From the NCBI GenBank assembly GCA_033439265.1, contig JAVTVX010000020.1, positions 18,060,001 through 18,124,000 of the forward strand: a DNA stretch of 64,000 nt, in the 5' to 3' direction. Positions within the stretch are counted from its first letter, which is position 1; the number at the start of each line of letters is the position of its first letter. This DNA comes from Dillenia suffruticosa (Eukaryota; Streptophyta; Magnoliopsida; Dilleniales; Dilleniaceae). The notes below the pieces were generated by a model. That model was not told the origin of the DNA and searched no databases. It saw only the letters and a list, made by a program, of their open reading frames with translations. Both the position numbers and the translations under genes were made by a program. Below are positions 49,095 through 60,535 of the stretch, piece after piece.

Positions 49095-49388
49095 TTTTAA
49101 AGTTTTATATCTATATAAAAATGATTAATAAAATAAGTTTAGATTCCACAAATATATATATTATCTATTTTAATGTTGACGTTGGTGATAAATTTTGTTT
49201 AGGGTGCAACATTCCTTCGCTTTAGTTTCAATATCTATGACAATGAGTCGCTGCGACAAGTGTAAACAAGTAAAATGTCTTGCAACATATCAGAAATTCA
49301 AGAAAAAACCTCGTCTTCAACATAGGTAGCAACAGGCGGGGGACAAAGAAGGTTTACCCCGAAAACAAGTTCAGCTTATGGTACATAT

Positions 49389-50104
49389 TGGAGGTGGATC
49401 TTACTCATAGATAGTAGTTTTGCTGATGTGAATGAGATGAACGGTTGTAGGGCCTTCTGATTGATGGAATTTACCAACTACTGTCGGAGGGCTCACTGAT
49501 GGAGGAAATTTCGACGCTCAAGATGGAGTAGATATAGACACTTAAATTAGTGAGTGGTTTTGGAAAGATAGATAGATTAAAAGAGAGAAAGAGCTTTGTG
49601 CTGCCTTTCGTGTGCTAAGTGCTGGGTTCCGAGAACATACCTGGCCAATGGCGTTGTTACATAATATATAGCTTGCATGTGTGAGTCTCGTACATATCCA
49701 GGGTATTTGAACCTTAGTTTTCTTATGAGAGTATCTCGAGATCACGAGATTTTTAGTGAAAGATTTTTAGGAGTTTTGGAATCCTAAGGGTAAGTCCAAG
49801 TTATTAAGGGATTCATTTTCTTATTGATAAGAGTCAAAGGTATTATTCCTAATTACGGGATTTTGTATTTGCAACTTAAGGAAAAGTGGATTACCTTAGT
49901 GGGTTAATACCAAGCACTGAGAGGGTGTTGGAATCGATCAGCCGATTAACAAAGAAGGAACTGGTCGAGAGGTATAGTGGGAGTAAACTGTGTCCACTCG
50001 TCTAAGGAATCTATCCTATATTGACGACATATTTCAGTACATTTTGTTTATTGGGCCATAGGTTTAGAGGATTTTAAATTCTATGATAATAGGCCTTTGG
50101 ACCA
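49389..50104 (-). repeat. 3' LTR of the Gypsy element (left)
   Basis: TGGAGG to ACCA on the plus strand. It aligns along its length with 52428-53123, including the shared CTTCTGATTGATGGAAT and CATAAGAAAA (minus strand) words. Confidence 0.8.
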
Positions 50105-52427
50105 TTAAAAGAATAATTAGAATATAAAAGGTTATGTAGGAGTATCTAGTGGGCGACTTTGAGTTGCAGACACAATAGTAATATGAAAGGGTTTAAGATT
50201 ATTTAAGGGAGAATGCTGAGGATTCTAGATCACATGATAATGTTCCAATGCCGGTGGATGTTCTAATTCATGTGTTTTGTGCTTGATAGTACCTCCAAGA
50301 CATTTAAATCAGGTCGACCAAGAATGACATTATAGAGCGAAAACAGCTTGATCACGCTGAACATCATAGTAGCCGTTGCATGATTGAGCGGTGTCCCAAG
50401 GGTGATCGGGAGTGAAATAGTGCTTTCGGGTATATCCATTCACTTGAAAGTCCCTTGATTGGCCTGGCATGATGTTGAAGGTGCGTTTGATTAAAACCCA
50501 CATGCTGGAAAGTATTCCGGTCAAGGAGGTTATAGCCAGCTCCTGGTCTATAAAAATTCTCCTAATCTCGTATCGTCCGATTTTAGCGGTGATGCCGAGA
50601 GAATCACGTCGATCTTGGTCGACTCTTATTAGGTCGTCATCATCAAAATCGATCATTGGTTTTTTTCTCTTAGGCTACTTCTCGACACGGGTAGCGAGAA
50701 TTTCTTTGGAAGTAGGATCAGATGCCTCGGTCTTTTGAAAGATTGGGGATACCATTTGCTCTATTTTGTTCTACTGCATGTACACTTGACTGTATTGTTG
50801 CTGGACCATGAGGACATGAGTTGAAAGGAAAGGTACCGAGGGGTTGTACTCATCCTGCACCTGAAGTATTACCCCACCTGGTTGGTTAAGGGTGCTCCCT
50901 GGAACCGGTTGCTCATTTAGCTTATTCTCATGCCTTGTAACGGGCTGACGTTGAAGGGGAGGAACTTCTATTTCTACACATATGAATCTTTGAAGTCGAC
51001 CATTCCGAATCAGGAACTCAAATTCCTCTTTTATCTTTCTACATTCATTTGTCAGATGGTCGTAATCCCATTGGAAGTGGCAGTATCTCATTTTGTCCTT
51101 CTTTGAGTCATCTTTTATGGAGTGAGGGGGCCACCTGATGTGGGGTTTGTTCTTGATTTGAAACAAAACTTGGCTTGACGCTTCATTGAGAGGGGTGTAG
51201 CTAGTAAATCTTCATTACTGCGTGGATCCTTACCGGTCTCTCTTGGGCAATGGTTGTCGGGGTGATCGGCTACGTTCATTTTGACATTGTTGGTTTCGTC
51301 ATTTGTTGAACGTTTCAGTATCTTCTGCAACAATATACCTTTTCATACGAGTATAAAATTCCTGGATGGTAGTTGGGGGATTCTTCATTATGGACATTTT
51401 TATTCCTGACAGCCACAACCCAGTGAGTAGTGATGCCAATGTAATAAAATGGTCTAAATTCAAGACTTTCATCATTTCAGTTTTGAATTTGTCGAGAAAG
51501 TCTTTCAACGGCTCGTCATCCCTTTGTCTCAAGGAGAGGAGGGATATGAACTTCCTTTTGGCCTTTTTGTTGATCACAAAGTGAGTCTCGAACTACTATC
51601 AAAGTTAGGAGAAATTCTTGATACTAAACGGCAGGAGTGAGTTGAACTATGTTAGCGCGTTATCCATCAAGATCGTAAGAAAGTGCTTGCACATAGTTGC
51701 ATCTGACATGTCTTTCGAGATCATCATGATCATGAAGTAAGTTGCGTGGTCCTGAGGATCGATAGTGCCATCGTATCTTTCCATGGAGCGGAGAAACACA
51801 TTGCGAGACATTAGTTTTGTAGAAACCTTGGAGTCGAATGGTGAGAGACTGGTAGTGTATTGGACGGCTTTGTCCTTTCTCGCGTTGGTGCATTTTAGTT
51901 TGTTTGTTACAAGTTTTTTAACCTATTTCCCAAGATCATCAAGATTATGTCAAGAAGTAGCCGAAAACTCACTATGTGCTCTAGGTTTGAGCCTTTGTGA
52001 GTGTATGTGACTCGACCAGTGGGAGGAGGATTGTGCTTCTGTTCTGAGAACATGATTAATCTCTTCCAATTGTTTGCTTATGCCTTGTAACTTAGATTCG
52101 AGTCTTTCCATTTGTGGTTGAATAATCTCTTTTTGGAGAGACTGGAGTTGGGAGTAGAATCGGTTGATTTTATTGTATGAGCGGCGGTTGGGTCTCTACT
52201 TGACAAGGTGATACCATTGGAGGTTGATTGCCAGCGGCATGAGCTTTTGCAAGGTTATTCGGTACTACAGGTTGGACAGTGTTTATTGGGGTGGCTGTGT
52301 GTCTTTCTATCATGGACGTAGCTTTGGAAGTGGTTTTAGTTTTTTTCTTGGGAGACATAGTCTTTGGTAGTACAGAGCATGTGATAGGTTTCTTTTTAGT
52401 TTTTTTTCACAAACGGTGCCCATCTAT

Positions 52428-53123
52428 TGGAGATGCGCCTTGCTCAACAGATAGTAATTTTGCTGACTCGAACGGGATAAACAGTTGCAAGGTCTTCTGA
52501 TTGATGGAATCTACAAAATACTGTCCGAGGGCGCTTCGATAGAGGAGACTCCGCTGCTCAAATCAGGGAGCAATTTTGGAAAGAAAAACAGACTGAAAGA
52601 GAGAGAGCTTTGTGTTGCCTTTCATGTGTTAAGTGTTGGGTTTTGAGATAACACCTGGCTGATGATGTTGCTACGTATATATAGCCTTCATATGTGAATC
52701 TCGTATGTACTCGGGGTGTTGAAATTTTGATTTTCTTATGAAAGTGTTCCGAGAATACAAGATTTTTAATGAAAAATTTTTAAAAGGTTTGGAATCCTAC
52801 TAATTAAAGAAAGTCCAAATTATCAATAGATTCCTTTTCTTATCAATAAGAGTCAAAGATAAATTTCCTAATTATGGTTTGTTATTTCTGCAACTTAAGA
52901 AAAAGTGCATTACCATAGTGGGTCAATAACGAGCACCGAAGGGGGTGTTGGAGCCGAGTAGCTGACTAATCGAGAAGGAATTGGTTGATAGGTACTGAAA
53001 GAGTGGTCGTATTTATTTGTTTGAGAGATTTGTTTTATATTAACGATATGTTTCGATGAATTTTGTCTGATGAGCCACGGATTCAAAGGATTTCAAATTT
53101 TATGATAATGAACCTTTGGACTA
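52428..53123 (-). repeat. 5' LTR of the Gypsy element (right)
   Basis: Ends beside the primer-site motif, reading TCCA then ATAGATGGGCACCG on the minus strand. The second Gypsy element has the same junction layout (TCCA then ATAAATTGGCGCGG). Confidence 0.8.
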
Positions 53124-53713
53124 TACTGGATCAATATACTTGGTGACAATGCAATAACAAAATAGTGAAGTTTACCCTTCTCTTGTAGTTCAATTAATTA
53201 AAAAAAAGTTCAAAATCATGAATAATCTTTTAAATTTTAGATTTATTTTTAAATAATTCCAATTTCTATTTTTATTTTTAAATAAAAGAATTAAAATAAT
53301 TCTATATACCATTTAAAAATCATATGCAAGGCAACTGATTTTGTGTCTTTTAATTATTTGTCATTCCGATGAAAAAGAACAAATTACAAAGATGAAGGAA
53401 ACAGAAAAGAATGAAAGATTTATTTAGAGAATAAATATGGAGGAAAGTCAATTTGGGTGATAAATTATTACATAACTTACTTTCAAGGGAGCAAGAACAA
53501 AAAGGAAGAAAGGGAGATGTGCATTCTTGAAGGCCACGTTCAAATTTCTCACAAAAAAGAGGAGACCAAATGAAAACCTTAAATGGATCTGCTTATTAGC
53601 TACATGGAAACCCTACCTCAAAAATTTCCAAAATAGTTAACTATGTAACTAAAATTTGGGGAGAGATTAAAAAATAAGTCAAAAATTTAAGAGATTATTT
53701 GTGATTTTGCTTG

Positions 53714-53749
<36 letters not shown>

Positions 53750-54449
53750 AGTAAAACAAATTTATATATTAAAAAAGTGTTAAGATGGTATCAATTTTTT
53801 TTTTTATCAATTTGTTTTTTAATCGTCACCAATTTAGTATCTGAAATTTTATTTCGATTAATTTGAATCGATTGCTTATGAGATCCAATTGAGGAGATAG
53901 GTCTCTCAGTGTTGAATTTTTTATTTTTATAGAGATCAAACTCTTAACCATCATTAAAATACGTTACTTTTCAAATCAACTGAGTTATCATACTTTGAAA
54001 AAAATGATACCAATTTGATTTAGTTTGAAATCTCCGATCATGGTTATGAGTTCTACGAGGCCACCTTCAAATGTATGCACCATCGTAGTAATTTCTTTGT
54101 CTTGACCGGTGAGAGCATTTAATACTGGCCATTAATGTCGCAAGTAACGATGCTTCCTTTGGCTTCGATTGATTCTTCACTATTGTCTATCACTTGAGGG
54201 AAGACCTACTTTATTACCGATCGACGCAATAAATATATCAATAAATATATATGATTGAATTTGTCTGACACAGATTCCAAGATTCTAAAATCTTAATCCA
54301 AATATTTGATTAAAAAAATAACAAAATTCTATTGAAAAAAATAAGGTCACAAGTCTCCTACAACAATGAGACAGCGAAGGTTAATTCTCCAAAACCCTGA
54401 CAACTTTAGACCAAAGAAATAGAATTTCGTTCAGAACACATTGTACATT

Positions 54450-54610
54450 GCCATCGCGGTACGATCACTGCCATAGCGATCTACTTGATAGCCTAAGTCC
54501 CGATAATATTGTTATGACCACCGCGATGGGCTTACAGCATTACTCCAATCTCCGTCATCCCGAGATAACTGCCATGCCGGTCTTGGTTATCGTCATGGCG
54601 ATCTGGTTCT
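54450..54610. repeat. Cluster of GCCATNGCGATC-like words
   Basis: Five related words: GCCATCGCGGTACGATC (54451), GCCATAGCGATC (about 54471), ACCGCGATGGG (about 54520), GCCATGCCGGTC (about 54572) and GTCATGGCGATC (about 54592). The segment is GC-richer than its surroundings. I suspect a solo or partial LTR but see no ends. Confidence 0.4.
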
Positions 54611-55609
54611 TCGCCTTTTTACTCCTCTTTTGTTCACGAGTCATTCTACGTAAGTTTGAAAGTTACTGTGTGTTTTTTTTTTTTTTTTTTTTTTTAATAA
54701 CCAACTTATATATAAAATAAAATCATATTTCAATTAATTCGAATATAATTTAATAAAAATCTTTTTAATATAATTTTTTATATTTAACTTTTAAATTTTA
54801 AATTTAAAATTTTATTAAAAAATCTAATATTATCAAACACCGACTATATTATGCTTCTATTTAATTTCTCATTATGGATTCCTTTTGAATGGGTATCTCT
54901 GATTAATACCTAAAAATTACTGTCTACTTATTTTTATTGCCATTCATATTTTTGATAAAGGAGAAATAATATAGAAATTACAATAGTAAGAGTGCCATTA
55001 AAACTTAAAATTATCATTAAAAATTCAATCACAGAAAGTTTTAATTATATAGAAGTCATAAAATATCACAACCAACCTGATAAACAAGAGATTCACCTTT
55101 CTTAAATATAATGAGAGCTAAAATTTTATCCTTGAAAATTGTATTGTGGGCTTTTGTTTCCATACATAGGGGTTTGTCGTATCTGTGTTTGATTGGTGCA
55201 CATAAATTGTAGGTTGTTGCATGTATATCACAGATTCACAGGTCCAAACCCAAAAGGTGGTGACCAAAATTTCAACCTTCATAACAAATATATATATCAA
55301 AAATATCATACGGGCACCTTAACATTCTCCATCAAATATGCCTCCATCGGTTAAGAGATCGAATGAATTATTGAAAGGAGAGTCAGGCAGAAGATTAGGA
55401 TACCAAGGGGGAGAATAAAACTTCCAAAAGAAGAAAATGATATTAACTGTTAGTCCGTTAGATAACAACGTTTGATCTTTTAATCAAATTTGAGATTCGA
55501 AATTTAAAAATAGAAAATATTATGTTAGAAAAGTTTTTTTTTTTTTAAATTGAATCCGATAATACTCATATCGAATTGTTAGAATATAATTTTGAATATC
55601 AATTAATTA

Positions 55610-55612
<3 letters not shown>

Positions 55613-55649
<37 letters not shown>
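55613..55649. repeat. (TA)n microsatellite
   Basis: About 37 bp of alternating TA. Confidence 0.9.
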
Positions 55650-55654
<5 letters not shown>

Positions 55655-55814
55655 GTTTTATCATACGATGAACTTGTCATTTTAAGTTAGCTTTTCAAAA
55701 TTTGAAATATTGGGTAGCTATATAAAATATGTACCATCTCCAAGGGGATAGTTTAATGATACAAATCTCACTTCTCCAACCTGATAGTCTCGTATTCATA
55801 TTCTTACGTAACAA

Positions 55815-55821
<7 letters not shown>

Positions 55822-55861
<40 letters not shown>
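55822..55861. repeat. (AT)n microsatellite
   Basis: About 40 bp of alternating AT after an A10 run, 170 bp from the previous TA tract. Confidence 0.9.
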
Positions 55862-55866
<5 letters not shown>

Positions 55867-56150
55867 GCTACCCACAAATTGCCAAATCCCATAATTTGGG
55901 GCACTGGGAAATCAAGTTTGAAATCATAGACACCCTTTAGTGCGAGCTGCGTGGCAAAAGCCAAGGATGTTAGTAGCTTTTACACATGACTCGTGCCCCA
56001 TAGAAGGACCAATGGATTTTAGAACTCGGTAAAATGCAGCATCAAACCGACTAATTTGGAAGTCACAAGTGGTAAAGATTCTAATTAAGCACAAGCATAA
56101 CCACTTCTCTATTTGGACCCACAAAAAGTTCCTCCGCCAATCAAAGGCAA

Positions 56151-56158
56151 CCACGTGG
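56151..56158. promoter_or_regulatory. G-box CCACGTGG
   Basis: A perfect palindromic G-box about 1.1 kb upstream of the TATA box of the acidic-protein gene. The link to that gene is uncertain. Confidence 0.35.
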
Positions 56159-57274
56159 ACAGGAATTGGTTCTTGAAGTGATTAAAGTTGCCAATAATCA
56201 AAGGGTGCTACAAGATTACGTCTGCTTTTTCCTTCTCTTTATTTCAATTTATTCTCTTCTCTTTCCAAAATAATCTTAAAAACTTAAAAGCAAAGGAGAA
56301 CAACTTAAAAAAGGATGGTGAATGTGGGTGCAAGTCTGAAGATACTATTCTCAGTAAGTACCATCTCCAAACTTTACTTGGCCACAAGTAGCTGGCTTTC
56401 TTCTTGTTAAATTGTTCTGGGTGTAGCTTTATTTTAGTCATATTTATAGCACTTTGTGATATACGTTGCAAGCAAAATAAAATCACACCCTCAACGACAA
56501 AAGATGAAAGATAACCCATCAAAATCGTCCTACCAATGTAATTTTTTTTAATCATTTACTGAGGGCGTAGATTGTAGAATTCTATTCCAATGTGAATGTT
56601 TACATGGCTGAGATTAGATTCAAATACCAGTGAATACAAAATTCAATTTTGAATTAAAATAACATTACTTTCTGAACAGTTGAATCAAACATGTACCCAC
56701 CAGCATAAAAGTATATTATACATTCATATACAAAATCAGGTATGCTACTCTAAAATTGCTTCAAAATTTTAATCGGGGTTGATACATTTTTTGTGCAACT
56801 ATTACTAAGAAATTTATGCTGCATTAATCTCGATACTTCTCGGCCAATTTGGCCTCGAAAAATAGATGACAGTAAGATGTATATATAGGTGATTCCTTAT
56901 TGCCAAGGAATTATAATGATGTAAGAATTATGCACTTCTTTTAGTGTTCTTTTTCTTCCTTTGGTTGCTAAGGAGTTTATCTAGAGGGAAGGTGAAAAAA
57001 AAAACACGAGGAAAAAGAGCAAGGGTAATACTTTCACAAGTACAGGGTGATGCAAATAGTTTCACGGAATATTTGTGGAGTTTGCACAAAAATCTAAATG
57101 TGTGTGCTCAAACTATCACTTTGCCTGTGTTCTAATTGTGCTAATTTAGTTTATCAGCTTTAGTCCATTAAAGTTTGGCGCAGGTTTGCAGTCTGGGTGT
57201 AGGTGACAAATATGGGCTCCACCATTAGTATGCATTAAGAGAATAAAATAAACAAAAAAGCCAAGCGATCCAAT

Positions 57275-57282
57275 ATAAATAG
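57275..57282 (+). promoter_or_regulatory. TATA box of the acidic-protein gene
   Basis: TATAAATA, 122 bp upstream of the ATG, a strong consensus match that supports a real gene start here. Confidence 0.75.
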
Positions 57283-57396
57283 GGTTTCCCACAAATGGTT
57301 TGAAGTCATTCCACTTCCATTCTCTTCAGAGTGCAGCCTACACTTGTCCCTCCATAGTTCTTGTCTCAATAGTTCTTAAGATCTTATCAACCCACC

Positions 57397-57411
57397 ATGG
57401 CCTCCCTCCAG

Positions 57412-57464
<53 letters not shown>

Positions 57465-58051
57465 ACCATTGCATGCTTACACTTAGTGTAAGTAGGCTGA
57501 GAGTTTGTTTTTGTAATTTGAATTTCTGGTCTGCAAGTCATAGTGATTCCCTAAGACCCAAAGTGTGTCAAGAACACATGCACAAAAACAGTTTATACTA
57601 GAATACTGTAATAAGCATCATTGTTACCATATGGTGCCCACATATAAATTGGTACATGCTTTTCTTAAATATATTTGGTCCATATTTCTATTTTGCATTA
57701 AGAAAAGCTACAATTTTTAGGAATACATGTCCAGTTTGTTACTATTTACACTGGTATGCGATGATATTTCAGGTTGATGGTCCTCATGCAGAGGAAACAG
57801 AACATGTAGCTCCTGCTGTTGAAGAAAAAAGCACTGATAAATCCAAAGATTTTGACCTGTCCGAGTCTGAAGAAGAGAAAAATGAGCCAATGGAAGAAAA
57901 TATCGAGTTAAATGAGGAAAAATTGGAGGATAAACCTGCAGGACTTGGTAATGAAACTGAGTTCTTTGCTGAGTTTCCGGAAGATGATGACTCCAAAGAG
58001 AAAGATAATGTAGATCTCCATGTTGAAGATGACGACGACGACGATGATTAA
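57397..58051 (+). CDS. Small, extremely acidic protein, function unknown
   Basis: Exon 1, 57397-57411, encodes only MASLQ. Its ATG has the context ACCATGG and follows a TATAAATA box by 122 bp. Exon 2, 57773-58051, starts after TTTCAG and runs VDGPHAEETEHVAPAVEEKS to a terminal run of seven Asp before TAA. The total is 97 residues. Exon 2 is dominated by Glu and Asp with scattered Lys, has no hydrophobic stretch, and is probably intrinsically disordered. Ser residues in SESEEEK fit casein kinase 2 sites. Such proteins may be histone or RNA-polymerase chaperones or calcium buffers, but nothing identifies this one. The donor, CAG|GTTCTC, is weak and opens directly into a CT microsatellite. Reading through it gives a Leu-Ser repeat and a stop, so splicing is needed. 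A longer hidden 5' part cannot be excluded. Confidence 0.65.
57415..57460. repeat. (CT)n microsatellite at the 5' end of an intron
   Basis: About 23 CT units starting three bases inside the intron of the acidic-protein gene. Confidence 0.95.
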
Positions 58052-58059
58052 TTAGATTA

Positions 58060-59387
58060 ATGTTTCTTAATGCATAGTATAAGACGGTAGCTAGAGCTAC
58101 TCTAGCCTTCCTACTAATATTTGATTGTGTTGTTATTAATTAGACTAAAATGCAGAAAAGAAGGCTAGCTAGTACTTGACTGTGTACTTGGGTTTACAAT
58201 ATCTTGGTTGTGATCACGTATGCAGTTGTGTTTCTTTTGCTCATGAAGTGGGTTTTGTGAAATTATCTTTTTTTCTTTTTCAATTAATTCATCTGTGGCC
58301 AAGGCAGAAAATCAAAACAATCCAAAGAAACGCCTAACACAACTGAGGATGCAACCCCAAAGGGAAGCAACCTCTGATAGGAACCAACACCACCAGGGGT
58401 AATGCCAAAACTGGCAGACAATGCAACTATGCCAAAGCTCGCTCCTAGCACAACAAATACGAATCTTAAGGTCCGGAGGAAAGAGCTCAACACTCTGAAG
58501 CTAGCAGAAATACATCACCTGCACAAGCTTAAACACCAACTGCACCGAACCTCAAGCATTGAAACTCAAGCAGACGATAAGGCAAGATCAAGGCCCTTAA
58601 GGGATGAAACTTTGGGACATTGATATGGCGTGAACTAGTAAAATAGCTTATAGGTGTGTGAATAAATGCTTGGTAATTTCAACTATAACGGAAGGAGAGA
58701 AGGGGCATAACTTCTCCCCCAAACAGTCTGCTATAATCCACTGAAAATGCTGTAATTTATGCCTTGAGAAAACCAATTGATTTGTATTTTGGTCTGTGAA
58801 CAAGTGGTTTGTGAAACACTGTTTTCGATTAATCCAAGTCCATTGAAGACATTAATATGGCTTGAAACATTGTATTTTGATCTACTCTTACGATACCAAT
58901 TTCATTCTTAGTAGACTTGAAAAGGTTGCAGAACATGTAGACTCCAGAGGGAGAGTGGATTTTACTTGCTTATACCATACTTATATCATGATTGAAGTTT
59001 TTGTTGAGACTCAAAAGAAGACCTCAAATGAGGCCGTTAGTCCACAAGGAAAACTATCGTGGAAGAGGTTCTATTTCTTAGGCCTGTCTTCAGGAGTAGG
59101 ATGCTGATTTGACCATAATATATATATATATTTTTATTTATTTTTTCTTTCTTTTGAAATGGTAATCAATCAAGAGCTGAAGACGGTAATCTCTCGATTT
59201 GGAAAGATGTCCGGAAATCTCCAGGGCCTATGCTCCATATAGTTACTAATATTCACCAAACAGTTTGTTGCAACCCATGTGACGGTTCTGACCGTCTTGA
59301 AATACATACAATTTCGACAAGAACAACCATTTAGTGATGAGACGTCCCTCCTTGGTCCACTCCAGGGTCAACCTTCCTACTTGAGAT
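58060..59387. other. 3' flank of the acidic-protein gene and intergenic sequence
   Basis: No second gene was recognised. 58400-58630 holds a 73-codon frame (KPKL/NTNLKVRRKELNTLKL wording) without family resemblance. An AATAAA lies at about 58660. 59106-59150 is TA/T-rich. Confidence 0.5.
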
Positions 59388-59778
59388 GGAATTGTTAGAA
59401 ATTAATGTGACTTTTTGAAATCATATCTTGCTTGGAATTTCAAGATGATTCTTGGAAATTATATTTCCGTTGAGGTTCTATAAGATGCTTAGTTTGTCTA
59501 TAATTTTGTAGTTTCATTGATAGACCATCAACCTATTTCTTTCAATGTAATTAAATATGGGGTCTAGATTTTCCTTTGAGTAGTATGTAAGTATGTGTCT
59601 TTTATGCATTTTGTATAAGTCAAGTGATCAAATCATCAAATAAAATCACTTGTTTTATTCTTCTACATTTTTGAGAATTTTCTCTAATTCGGTTGTTTTC
59701 TTCCGCACTTGTGTGTACGATCTTGGGCCAATAGTAAAGTCCTTTACTATTGTTTTTATATATTTTTTTTACAGGAAT
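59388..59778. mobile_element. Solo LTR (59393-59773) with 5-bp target duplication GGAAT
   Basis: A 381-bp unit starting TGTTAGAAATTAATGTGACT and ending TTTTACA, with GGAAT on both sides (59388-59392 and 59774-59778). TG...CA termini with a perfect 5-bp duplication and no internal region show an LTR element reduced by LTR-LTR recombination. Length and the TGTTAGAAATTA start favour a Copia family, not proven. The perfect duplication suggests moderate age. Confidence 0.75.
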
Positions 59779-60090
59779 AACCTCAAGGACCTTGACGCAA
59801 ATAATCTCTTTTTCTGGTGTAATTGGGCTTTATACACATCTTGAATCGGGAAAGCATCTATTGGGTCGACCTACCAACCTGGTCTAGTTGACCCGTGGGA
59901 AGAGCGGCAATCAGGGATTAACCAATCTCTTCGGGTTTCACCAAAAAAAAAAAAAAAGACAAATCTCTTCGGGTTGAACTTGCCTAGTTGTAGCACTTAT
60001 GCATTCTGGTGCCACCGAGGCTTAACCAGCCTCTAGATCTGACCAACCCACCTAGGCTTTGGATAATATCTGGCGCCGTTCATCCTAGAC
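59779..60090. other. Intergenic flank of the solo LTR
   Basis: A GC-richer stretch without a recognised gene; it holds the micro-insert at 59924. It may be the untranslated part of the old L1 that follows on the minus strand. Confidence 0.4.
59924..59975 (+). mobile_element. Micro-insert: 24 bp with poly(A) between 14-bp direct repeats
   Basis: AATCTCTTCGGGTT occurs at 59924-59937 and again, identical, at 59962-59975. Between them are TCACC, fifteen A and GACA. It has the structure of a LINE insertion truncated to its last bases. Confidence 0.7.
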
Positions 60091-60213
60091 TTTAGTGGAC
60101 TTCTTGGGCCGCTGACCTACTTGGATCGAGTTGATCATCACTTCCGCTGGTATAGGGTGAGCAATTAGATCTTAGAATGGAAAATGGAGAGTTTGGGAGC
60201 CGCCTCTCTGTCT

Positions 60214-60216
<3 letters not shown>

Positions 60217-60246
<30 letters not shown>
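60217..60246. repeat. (CT)n microsatellite
   Basis: About 15 CT units. Confidence 0.9.
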
Positions 60247-60248
<2 letters not shown>

Positions 60249-60362
60249 CAGTAGTACAAAAGGGCCACTGTACAAAACAATTGATGGGTAAAAACACCAA
60301 ATTCTGCTAGGGTATCGACAAAAGAGTTAGCCTCCCACTTGAGTGATAGTAGAGGTAATTAA

Positions 60363-60415
60363 CTTTAGATCCACCGGTTTCACCCAAAAAAAAAAAAGCT
60401 CTTTAGATCCACCGG
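60363..60415 (+). mobile_element. Micro-insert: 23 bp with poly(A) between 15-bp direct repeats
   Basis: CTTTAGATCCACCGG occurs at 60363-60377 and identically at 60401-60415. Between them are TTTCACCC, twelve A and GCT. Joining across one repeat restores the frame of the surrounding L1 RNase H fragment, which shows the empty site existed. Confidence 0.75.
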
Positions 60416-60498
60416 GCAATCAGTTTGAATAAAGGAGATCTGAGGCTCATTTCCTTTATTACAGCAAGTTGCAACTGAATCCAGCCACCCTCTCTCTA

Positions 60499-60500
<2 letters not shown>

Positions 60501-60531
<31 letters not shown>
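60501..60531. repeat. (CT)n microsatellite
   Basis: About 15 CT units. Confidence 0.9.

Positions 60532-60534
<3 letters not shown>

Positions 60535-60535
<1 letters not shown>

Larger units (their letters stand above)
49389..53123 (-). mobile_element. Ty3/Gypsy LTR retrotransposon, old, reduced to LTRs, gag and protease
   Basis: Minus orientation: 5' LTR 53123-52428, primer site and leader at 52427-52400 (GGGCACCGTTTGTG), gag from about 52358 (MSPKKKTKTTSKATSM) with ERAKFISLLSLRQ-like and FLDKFKTEMMKV parts, a YCHFQWDYDHLTNECRKIKE segment typical of plant Gypsy gag, protease near 50620 (ITAKIGRYEIRRIFID), then the 3' LTR 50104-49389. Reverse transcriptase, RNase H and integrase are missing, and the rest is broken in several places. 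LTRs are roughly three-quarters to four-fifths identical by eye, so the insertion is old. No target duplication could be confirmed. Confidence 0.82.
53130..57270. other. AT-rich intergenic stretch
   Basis: No gene was recognised. It contains a TTA repeat (about 53718-53746), a block of repeated GCCATNGCGATC words (54450-54610), a T22 run (about 54673-54694), two TA microsatellites (55613-55649 and 55822-55861) and a G-box at 56151-56158. Confidence 0.6.
60090..60490 (-). mobile_element. LINE L1 fragment, end of RNase H domain
   Basis: The minus strand encodes REANSFVDTLAEFGVFTHQ (about 60337-60283), the conserved REAN..AD.LA.FG end of plant L1 RNase H. Upstream pieces (WLDSVATCCNKGNEPQISFI) agree with the same domain. 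It is interrupted by the micro-insert at 60363 and carries CT tracts at both sides. Confidence 0.65.

Noticed and set aside
57300-57491. Leu-Ser repeat frame, and similar Arg-Glu frames near 60092, 61851 and 38171
   Set aside because: Pure translations of CT/GA microsatellites.
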